Shown: in pieces, positions 25,597 through 31,063 of the stretch | How the letters are laid out: the number at the start of each line of letters is the position of its first letter | Numbering within the stretch: the stretch's first letter is position 1 | Source of the DNA: a virus | Strand: one strand, 5' to 3' | Virus record (IMG/VR): IMGVR_UViG_3300032181_000323 | Coordinates: 1-31,063 of that record | Length of the DNA stretch: 31,063 bases | Made by a program: the position numbers and the translations under genes | The notes under the pieces: generated by a model | The model's database searches: none | What the model was told of the DNA's origin: nothing | Seen by the model: the letters and a program-made list of their open reading frames with translations, nothing else

Positions 25597-26250
25597 ATGA
25601 CTGTCAGAAACGTAGCAAAAAATTATACGTTTGAACAGCAGCGTCTTGAAATCAACGATATCGGCGCTGACAATGGCGACTTTTCTGGCAAAATCATTGC
25701 TCAGGCTGTTGCGAATAACCTTGTAGCGCAGACTATTACAGATTGTCTGCTTGAACTTGATACTGAGTTGGGACCCATCGCAAGTATTACTGGCGAGATT
25801 CCTGCTAACGACAAAGATAATGTGGTAGAGGCAATTAATTATATTACCGATACTATTATCAAAGCTTTATCTCAATTAACCACTGTAGATAAAACTAGTA
25901 TCGTTAATGCGATCAATGAACTTGATTCTGACGTTGGCGATTTGACACAATTGTCTGCAAACATTGCAGACCACACTAGTTTAGTTGCTGCTCTTAATGA
26001 AACAAAGGATATCATTGTTGGTGTTCTTTCTAACTTAAGTACAGTTTCTAAATCCAGTATCGTTGCTGCTATCAACGAAATTAAAGACATTACCATCGGT
26101 AATCTTAACAACCTCACAACACAAAACAAAGCAAACCTTGTTAATGCGATCAATGAATTGCAGGTTGAGGTGAATACTCTTGCTGCCCAGGTCGGTGTGT
26201 CTGTGGAAGCAGGTCTTGATGCTACTGCTCTTGCTATCGCTCTCGGTTAA
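25597..26250 (+). CDS. Repeat-containing fibre/coiled-coil protein, 217 aa
   Basis: The N-terminus (FEQQRLEINDIGADNGDFSG) resembles fibre attachment regions. From residue about 70 the protein is built of five degenerate repeats around the core (L.T..K..VVxAINEL). The V of each core falls at residues 77, 103, 130, 156 and 182, so the period is 26-27 residues. Such K.SLVxAINEL repeats are familiar in phage tail fibres and usually form elongated trimeric shafts. The C-terminal end (VEAGLDATALAIALG) is short. No Shine-Dalgarno is obvious. The gene is followed after six bases by the 214-aa gene, so the two probably share a transcript. A fibre shaft or connector role is inferred. Confidence 0.82.
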   Translation: MTVRNVAKNYTFEQQRLEINDIGADNGDFSGKIIAQAVANNLVAQTITDCLLELDTELGPIASITGEIPANDKDNVVEAINYITDTIIKALSQLTTVDKTSIVNAINELDSDVGDLTQLSANIADHTSLVAALNETKDIIVGVLSNLSTVSKSSIVAAINEIKDITIGNLNNLTTQNKANLVNAINELQVEVNTLAAQVGVSVEAGLDATALAIALG

Positions 26251-26256
26251 TAAAAA

Positions 26257-26901
26257 ATGGCAAATAAATTTATCTCAACTTCTAAAACAGGTATCGGCAC
26301 TGTCGAGACTTCTATCTACGCCGTAGAGCTGCAAGGCACGCAGGTGGAGAAACAGACTGTGATTATTGGGTGTAACCTAGCGAACACCACACAGACAGCT
26401 GTGATTGCCGAGGTTAAAATTAATAGATACCCAGCGTACTCTATCGATCCTCAGTATCCGAAAGACGATGTGTATATCGTCAGGAATGTCCCTATTCCTG
26501 CAGGATCTGCTTTTGAAGTAATGCAGGGTCAAAAAATCATTCTGCAATATAACCCAGATGGTTACAGACTCTCCACACCTGCTGTTAGCGATACACTTGC
26601 TGCAGACGTGACAAGTGCTAGTGTTGTGTCGATTACTATCAGCGACAACACTGGTCCTAAATTTAATCAGCAAGATTTCATTAAAGTCAATAATGAAATT
26701 ATGCAAATCACATCACTTGCAGGTGCAGGTGACACTACATTGAATGTGGATAGAGCACAGGCAAACTCTACTGCCACAACTCACACCAGTGGAGACTCAA
26801 TTCAAAAGATTGACGTTGGATTGGGTGATGAAATTCTCGTTACTTGTGATACTACAGGTGCTCTTGATTGCATCACTAGTGTTATGGAGGTCTCGGTCTG
26901 A
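26257..26901 (+). CDS. Beta-rich virion structural protein with inserted module, 214 aa
   Basis: Residues 1-107 and about 188-214 look like the two halves of one small beta-sandwich: ...PAGSAFEVMQGQKIILQ joins logically to GLGDEILVTCDTTGALD, the pattern seen in short marine-phage structural proteins. Between them, at about 108-187, lies an extra segment with DFIKVNNEIMQITSLAGAGD and a following NVDRAQ...H..GD pattern, akin to the GFP...RG modules of the gp7-like giant. Family and function are not known for certain; a small baseplate or fibre-associated protein is likely. Its TGA stop overlaps the ATG of the next fibre gene (TGATG), showing coupling. Confidence 0.8.
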   Translation: MANKFISTSKTGIGTVETSIYAVELQGTQVEKQTVIIGCNLANTTQTAVIAEVKINRYPAYSIDPQYPKDDVYIVRNVPIPAGSAFEVMQGQKIILQYNPDGYRLSTPAVSDTLAADVTSASVVSITISDNTGPKFNQQDFIKVNNEIMQITSLAGAGDTTLNVDRAQANSTATTHTSGDSIQKIDVGLGDEILVTCDTTGALDCITSVMEVSV

Positions 26902-28271
26902 TGGCATATCTTGGACTTAATCCTGAAGCTTACGTTTCAAAAATCAAGGAGCTCCAAGATATCTCGTCGCAATTCAACGGGACAGATACAAACTTTGAGC
27001 TTCGCACAACTAATGGTGATGTAGTTACAGTTGCACAATCTATGCAACTCACTGTTAGTTTGAATGGTGTTGCTCAGCAACCCAATACTGCTAGCGCTTC
27101 AAATGCTCCTGGATCCTTCTGGGTTCAGGGAGACAGAATTTACTTCTCCGAAGCTCCTGAAACAGGAGATACTTTCTTTGGTCAAGTTCAAAACTCTGTT
27201 GTCAATAATATGGATAGATCGGAGATTTTCTCCGAGACATTCACTGCCAATGGCATTGACTCTGACTTTACAATGACCAAAGCGCCACCGAATGTGCACG
27301 CGATTCTGGTGACTATTGACGGTCTGGTGCAACATAAGGATGCATATACTCTGGTTCAACAAAACCTAGTTCTTCGCTTAGACGATGCTCCTGATATTGG
27401 ATCTATCATCGAAGTCACTCACATCGGTTTCTCTTCGTCCCTGGTTGGACCTACCAGTGCTGTTAGTTCTTTTTACGGAAGATCTGGTGCCGTCGAACTC
27501 CTACAAACCGACGACATAAATGTTAGAGATATTGACTGCTACGGTTCTATTGGTGTCGGTAATTACTCTCCTAGTTTCAAGATCGACATTGACGGTGCTT
27601 CTAATACTAGCAACTGTCTTAGAGTAAAAGCTCAGACTTTACCGACGATTACATTAGAGTCGGCAGACACTGGCGGCAAAACGAGGTTAATCCAAAATGG
27701 CGATGACTTTCATATGTTCGCTGATGTTGGTGGTGTTACTACTGACATCTTTGTGGCAACTCAAGGATATATTACCACTCAGAATTCTATTGGTAGTTTC
27801 GCTGATAGAACTACTGTTAACATTGCGGGTGATTCCACTGGTGTTACCCAATCTCTGAACGATAATACTACAAAGATTGCTACTACAGCTTTTGTTCGCC
27901 AGGAAGTTGCTGACCTCATTGGGTCCGCCCCTGGTGCACTCGACACATTACAAGAATTAGCTACCGCACTCGGGGATGACCCCAACTTCTCCACTTCTGT
28001 GTTTAATGCTATTGCATTGAAAGCAGATGCTACCAGTGGTACTACAAATCTACAAACCCTAAACAATGCTACCATTAATGGGGTTTCTATTCAAGCTGAT
28101 CCTGGTGGTCCTGCACCTAACAGGATTCGTCTTGGTAATGTTATTTTCCCTGCTACCCAAGTTGCCGATATTGGCTATAACCTCGTGGTTGCTAGTAGTA
28201 ACATTGACGGAACCGTAAATATGGAATTCAGTGACCGCAATGAAATGCGGGACATCTGGTTGTTCAGCTAA
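26901..28271 (+). CDS. Tail-fibre protein with LDGV and fibre-repeat modules, 456 aa
   Basis: The N-terminus MAYLGLNPEAYVSKIKELQD, then SSQFNGTDTNFEL, is paralogous to the 389-aa fibre downstream. Two modules follow with VSLNGVAQQP (about 50-59) and VTIDGLVQHKDAYTL (about 145-159). Next come GRSGAVELLQTDDI (about 193-206) and a SIGVGNYSPSFKIDI variant of the fibre GIG..SP motif (about 215-229). At about 318-368 lie NDNTTKIATTAFVRQEV and PGALDTLQELATALGDDPNF, a hallmark phage tail-fibre repeat (Phage_fiber_2 type). It should form a trimeric fibre. It is coupled to the preceding gene. The C-terminus VNMEFSDRNEMRDIWLFS is short, so tip function may rest with a partner such as the glycine-rich protein downstream (inference). 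Confidence 0.88.
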   Translation: MAYLGLNPEAYVSKIKELQDISSQFNGTDTNFELRTTNGDVVTVAQSMQLTVSLNGVAQQPNTASASNAPGSFWVQGDRIYFSEAPETGDTFFGQVQNSVVNNMDRSEIFSETFTANGIDSDFTMTKAPPNVHAILVTIDGLVQHKDAYTLVQQNLVLRLDDAPDIGSIIEVTHIGFSSSLVGPTSAVSSFYGRSGAVELLQTDDINVRDIDCYGSIGVGNYSPSFKIDIDGASNTSNCLRVKAQTLPTITLESADTGGKTRLIQNGDDFHMFADVGGVTTDIFVATQGYITTQNSIGSFADRTTVNIAGDSTGVTQSLNDNTTKIATTAFVRQEVADLIGSAPGALDTLQELATALGDDPNFSTSVFNAIALKADATSGTTNLQTLNNATINGVSIQADPGGPAPNRIRLGNVIFPATQVADIGYNLVVASSNIDGTVNMEFSDRNEMRDIWLFS

Positions 28272-28283
28272 ATATCAAGGAGG
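28267..28283 (+). promoter_or_regulatory. Late-type box GCTAAATA plus strong ribosome site AAGGAGG
   Basis: GCTAAATA (28267-28274) covers the TAA stop of the 456-aa fibre. AAGGAGG (28277-28283) is one of the strongest Shine-Dalgarno matches in the window and sits 12 bases before the ATG at 28296. The promoter call is weaker than the ribosome-site call, because transcription starting after the box would leave little leader before the Shine-Dalgarno. Confidence 0.5.
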
Positions 28284-28295
28284 ATACAGTATACA

Positions 28296-28670
28296 ATGGC
28301 TCTCTCAAGAGGAAAACTTACTGGCAATGGGAAGAACATTCAGTTCGTCCCTGCGGGTACTGCTGGTACGATTTACGTAAATCCTGCAGCTACAAAGACA
28401 TATTTCAAAGGTTTTGTTGTTTTTAACGGCAACACTACTACTGAAACTGTGAACCTGTATCTGGCAGAAGACAATGTTGGTGCACTCGATACTGTCGATG
28501 CAGCAACCAAACCCCAACAGTTTATCAGACAAGAGCTGAGTTCTGGTGAAACATTCTATGTTGAACTGAACTATCCTATCGTCCTAGAAGACGAGAACGA
28601 TGCAATCTATGGTCTGACAGACACGGCAAATAAAGTCACTGTTATCTTAATTGGCGATAAGGAGTCGTAA
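28296..28670 (+). CDS. Small beta-rich structural protein, 124 aa
   Basis: The protein has alternating beta strands throughout: FKGFVVFNGNTTTETVNLYL at about 36-55, then SSGETFYVELNYPIVLED (about 87-104) and a final ANKVTVILIGDKES. It has no signal peptide or membrane segment. The pattern (a strand, a 'SGETF.VE' turn, 'DAIYG.TD', a last strand) is like small beta-sandwich structural proteins of T4-like marine phages and like the outer halves of the 214-aa protein, but I cannot name the family. It has a strong ribosome site (AAGGAGG). Its stop overlaps the start of the glycine-rich gene (TAATG), which suggests the two products act together, for example as a fibre tip and its base or chaperone. 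Confidence 0.8.
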   Translation: MALSRGKLTGNGKNIQFVPAGTAGTIYVNPAATKTYFKGFVVFNGNTTTETVNLYLAEDNVGALDTVDAATKPQQFIRQELSSGETFYVELNYPIVLEDENDAIYGLTDTANKVTVILIGDKES

Positions 28671-29650
28671 TGCCATTTCGTATTGGTAGTCTTAAAACTC
28701 TGAACTACGAAAGTCGGTTAGACAATATGACCGACGAGGGACATTTGCGTCCTTTTTACGATACGACTAAAATAAGAAATACTCCCATAGAAGCTGTCCG
28801 CACTATTCGCGTGACACCCCAAAATGGTGATCCAGTAATCAATCATAATCTTGATAGTCAAGGCGCTCTCGTTCTGGACAGAGGAGAATATATTTTAGAG
28901 ACAGTTGTCGTTAATGATGCTGTCTTTACTGTTCAGTTCACGATGTGGGGTGCAGGTGGAGCTGGTGGATCGCAAGCAGGTGGTATTGGTGGCGGTTCTG
29001 GATATACAGCTGGTGGTTTAAAACTCATCGCTGGACAGCAGTATTATATTTGCGTTGGCGGTGGTGGCGATCCCAGGTCATCTGCATCGGTCACTTCTGG
29101 TGGTGAGTGTGGTGGTGCTCTTGGTGGTCTTTCTGGTAATGAATATGGTGGATGTGGCGGAGGACTCACTGGAGTCTTCCGTAATTCTGCTGTTCAATCA
29201 AATGCACTTTTGATTGCAGCTGGTGGCGGGGGTGCTGGTGCTGATCAAAGTGCTGGTGCTGGCGGTGGAGCAAATGGTCAAATTGGTCAACTGTTCGATC
29301 AGAGAGGTGGCGGCGGAGGTTCCCAAACCGAGGGAGGTTTCGCTGGTTTTACCGATGCATTAGACGGCGCTTCTTTAAACGGTGGTAGAGCAGGTGCTCT
29401 ACTAACTTATCCTGGTGGCGGCGGTGGCGCTGGATACTACGGCGGCGGTGGCGGTGGTAGTGGTGATATCAATGGTCACGGTGGAGGTGGTGGTTCCAGC
29501 TTCATTGACCAGACTCGTATCATTGCTGGTTCTACCGCAGCAGGAAACAATAGACTTCCTGCAAATGGTGCCGATCCTGATAGAGGAGTCGCTGGTCAAG
29601 GCGGTCTCCAAAATCAGTCTGGCACTGATGGTAAATTTATCATCACCTAA
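28670..29650 (+). CDS. Glycine-rich putative adhesin, 326 aa
   Basis: The first ~85 residues form an ordinary domain (PFRIGSLKTLNYESRLDNMT, then INHNLDSQGALVLDRGEYIL). From about residue 90 (FTMWGAGGAGGSQAGGIGGG) to 295 the protein is dominated by glycine runs such as GGGGGAGYYGGGGGGSGD, broken by short hydrophobic strands (YYICVGGGG, NALLIAAGGGG, SSFIDQTRIIAG). It ends GTDGKFIIT. Glycine-rich segments of this type occur in phage receptor-binding tips (for example gp38 adhesins of some T4-like phages, which form polyglycine-II sandwiches) and in the Gly_rich domain family. Role as a host-binding adhesin is inferred from composition and from its position among fibre genes. It is translationally coupled to the 124-aa gene. 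The compositional bias looks real, since the frame has a clean start, stop and flanking genes. Confidence 0.85.
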   Translation: MPFRIGSLKTLNYESRLDNMTDEGHLRPFYDTTKIRNTPIEAVRTIRVTPQNGDPVINHNLDSQGALVLDRGEYILETVVVNDAVFTVQFTMWGAGGAGGSQAGGIGGGSGYTAGGLKLIAGQQYYICVGGGGDPRSSASVTSGGECGGALGGLSGNEYGGCGGGLTGVFRNSAVQSNALLIAAGGGGAGADQSAGAGGGANGQIGQLFDQRGGGGGSQTEGGFAGFTDALDGASLNGGRAGALLTYPGGGGGAGYYGGGGGGSGDINGHGGGGGSSFIDQTRIIAGSTAAGNNRLPANGADPDRGVAGQGGLQNQSGTDGKFIIT

Positions 29651-29656
29651 TAAATA
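29649..29656 (+). promoter_or_regulatory. Weak late-type box AATAAATA before the 389-aa fibre
   Basis: AATAAATA overlaps the TAA stop of the glycine-rich gene and lies 14 bases before the ATG at 29671, with AAAGGA (29664-29669) as ribosome site. It has one mismatch to TATAAATA. The space for a leader is very short, so this may be chance. Confidence 0.35.
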
Positions 29657-29670
29657 ATTTTTAAAAGGAA

Positions 29671-30840
29671 ATGGCGTACTTAGGCGTTACACCCAAAATT
29701 GGTAACATCCGTAAATTGGATGACGTTGCTGCACAGTTCAATGGTGTGGCAACTGTGTTCAACTTGCGTGTTGGTGGTCAGGTAATTTTCCCTGGTTCGC
29801 CTTTGCAGCTTCTCATCTCACTTGGTGGTGTGATGCAGGAAGCAAATGTTTCCTATCAAATTAATAATGACCAGATTACGTTCTCCGATCCTCCTAACCC
29901 TGGTATCGACTTCTTTGGTCTTGTTATCGGTGACACTATTGATGTTGGTGAGCCTTCTGATGGTACGATCAATGCCGTTAAGTTAAATCAAGGTGCCACC
30001 TTTACAATGGGTGGTCTAAACGTTAATGGTGCTGTCGCTATTGATAGTTCCACACTGGTGGTGGATGAAATCAATCACCGTGTTGGTATTGGTAGTGCAT
30101 CTCCCAACAACAGACTGTCTGTTTCAGCTGGCGATATCGAATTAGATCCTACTCAGTTATTGGTTTGGGGCGGTGCTGCAAATAAATCTCAGATTCAAGG
30201 TGCAAACCAAAACCTTGTTATCAAATCTGATGCTGCTACAAATGATGGATCTATTCAGTTGAATGGTGGTAGCGTTATCTTAAACAACAATCTAACTTTT
30301 GGAGTTGCTGGAGGAGTCAGTAACGTTGTTGCTGCTGGTGCTCATATGAGATTCTATGACTCTGGTCAGAGCACAAATGCATTCTTGTCTGGAAGCAATG
30401 TAGGTGTCACCCTTAATCGCGAGACCAGCATTAACGGTGCTTTACTCTGCAGTAGCACTATCAGAGCTGCAGATCGGATTATGATCGAGACATTTAACAA
30501 TGACGACCATATTAATATTACTGATTATACTGGTATTTCTGCTGGGACTTTAACAACTACCGCTGGTACAGAAGCTTTCGATACTCTGACTGCGGCAAAT
30601 GTCAGAGGTGCTAAGTATCTGGTTCACGCTTCTTATGGTGGTGACGTTTCTACTAGCGAGATCATTGTGACACATAATGGTACAGATGCATTTGTAACGA
30701 TGTTTGGTGATGTTCATACCAATCCTGGCAACGCTGTCGCTACATTCACAGTGGAGCTTACGGGTGGAAATGTAGAGGTCAGAGCGACTGGTACAGTTGG
30801 AACCTTTATCCAATTCACTCGATTCACAATGAATGTGTAA
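29671..30840 (+). CDS. Tail-fibre protein, 389 aa, paralogue of the upstream fibres
   Basis: The N-terminus MAYLGVTPKIGNIRKLDDVA, then QFNGVATVFNLR, and the following LLISLGGVMQEANVSY (about 50-65) are paralogous to residues 1-100 of the 456-aa fibre. HRVGIGSASPNNRLSVSAGD (about 137-156) is a classic fibre GIG.(S)P..RL.V motif. Residues about 303-389 (EIIVTHNGTDAFVTMFGD, then LTGGNVEV) match the C-terminal domain of the 513-aa fibre. The gene therefore looks like a chimera of the two: the N-terminus of one fibre and the C-terminus of another. Ribosome site AAAGGA lies just upstream. Role: host-contact fibre, type undetermined. Confidence 0.87.
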   Translation: MAYLGVTPKIGNIRKLDDVAAQFNGVATVFNLRVGGQVIFPGSPLQLLISLGGVMQEANVSYQINNDQITFSDPPNPGIDFFGLVIGDTIDVGEPSDGTINAVKLNQGATFTMGGLNVNGAVAIDSSTLVVDEINHRVGIGSASPNNRLSVSAGDIELDPTQLLVWGGAANKSQIQGANQNLVIKSDAATNDGSIQLNGGSVILNNNLTFGVAGGVSNVVAAGAHMRFYDSGQSTNAFLSGSNVGVTLNRETSINGALLCSSTIRAADRIMIETFNNDDHINITDYTGISAGTLTTTAGTEAFDTLTAANVRGAKYLVHASYGGDVSTSEIIVTHNGTDAFVTMFGDVHTNPGNAVATFTVELTGGNVEVRATGTVGTFIQFTRFTMNV

Positions 30841-30844
30841 TCCC

Positions 30845-30852
30845 TATAAATA
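30845..30852 (+). promoter_or_regulatory. Late promoter TATAAATA before the last fibre gene
   Basis: A perfect TATAAATA lies 47 bases before the ATG at 30900. The leader holds a small hairpin, CCGAT (30871-30875) with ATCGG (30879-30883), and then a purine-rich stretch GGGGAAAGGGA that can serve as ribosome site. Confidence 0.75.
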
Positions 30853-30899
30853 GAATTTGAAAACCTATATCCGATACTATCGGGGGAAAGGGAACCACG

Positions 30900-31063
30900 A
30901 TGGCAACGTCAAACATAAATTTTAATGCCAAAAACGGCTTGTCCGTTGCTGGTACTGAAGTAGTAGACGGCTCTCGAAATCTGCGGAATATCGCAACGGG
31001 AAACATCACTGGGAACCTGGACATCGGCGGCGACGTGAACCTTACTGGTACTAATAAAACATT
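30900..31063 (+). CDS. N-terminus of another tail-fibre-like gene (partial)
   Basis: An ATG at 30900 opens a frame that runs off the right edge (54 codons plus two bases seen). It starts MATSNINFNAKNGLSVAGTE and continues VVDGSRNLRNIATGNI then GNLDIGGDVNLTGTN. The NGLSV.GTEV.D.SRNL.NI pattern followed by G.L...GDVNL repeats is the usual beginning of marine T4-like phage fibre proteins. It has a perfect late promoter and a purine-rich ribosome site upstream, so the start is well supported. The C-terminal part, which would show the tip domain, is outside the window. Confidence 0.8.
   Translation, partial: MATSNINFNAKNGLSVAGTEVVDGSRNLRNIATGNITGNLDIGGDVNLTGTNKT

Noticed and set aside
28235-28250. 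Stem CCGCA/TGCGG near the end of the 456-aa fibre gene
   Set aside because: It is only 5 bp long, lies within the coding sequence and is not followed by a T-run, so it is not a convincing terminator.
13646-28294. GTATAC hexamer shortly before three start codons (361, 13646, 28289)
   Set aside because: A hexamer is expected several times by chance in 31 kb, and the distances to the ATG differ (7, 15 and 22-23 bases). There is no reason to call it a signal.
28940-29510. GGT/GGC-rich stretch considered as a DNA repeat or structural element
   Set aside because: The pattern follows the codons of the glycine-rich protein in one frame with normal flanks. It is explained by the protein.

Overview
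This window is a stretch of the late structural region of a large marine T4-like myovirus. It most resembles the cyanophages of Synechococcus and Prochlorococcus, or a close pelagic relative. The reasons are the syntenic block of T4-type baseplate wedge genes (gp25, gp6, a giant gp7-like gene, gp8), a DUF4815-type giant virion protein, a following run of tail-fibre-like genes, and repeated TATAAATA late-promoter boxes. Every gene found is on the + strand and almost no base is non-coding. The host assignment is an inference from family resemblance; no host marker or photosynthesis gene is in the window.

Layout. Bases 1-118 hold the 3' end of an unrecognised gene whose stop codon lies inside an intrinsic terminator. 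A late-type promoter and a leader follow, with a hairpin that could cover the ribosome binding site, then a 52-residue ORF (203-361). Next come gp25 (389-787), gp6 (787-2601) and one continuous 3666-codon gene (2605-13605). That protein carries two motifs of the T4 gp7 C-terminal core, about 1700 residues apart, with a mosaic of beta-rich modules between and after them. A perfect TATAAATA box then precedes gp8 (13661-15481), followed by the 2747-codon DUF4815 gene (15503-23746) and an 81-codon coiled-coil gene.

From about 24.0 kb to the right edge there are eight fibre or small structural genes, the last truncated: a 513-aa fibre, a 217-aa repeat coiled-coil protein, a 214-aa beta protein, a 456-aa fibre, a 124-aa protein, a 326-aa glycine-rich protein, a 389-aa fibre and the start of one more. 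Many are preceded by their own late box.

How it fits together. gp25, gp6, the gp7-like protein and gp8 should build the baseplate wedge. The DUF4815 giant probably decorates or extends the baseplate periphery. The downstream proteins probably form the fibres and adhesins that recognise the host. The most striking feature is module sharing: the same small beta modules (QFNG/LDGV, GFP...RG, GxGY, SGATA, a GTD/GGNVEV C-terminal domain) recur in baseplate giants, fibres and small proteins. This suggests that the baseplate rim and the fibres have evolved by shuffling one common set of parts.

No RNA genes, CRISPR arrays, insertion sequences or integration functions were seen.
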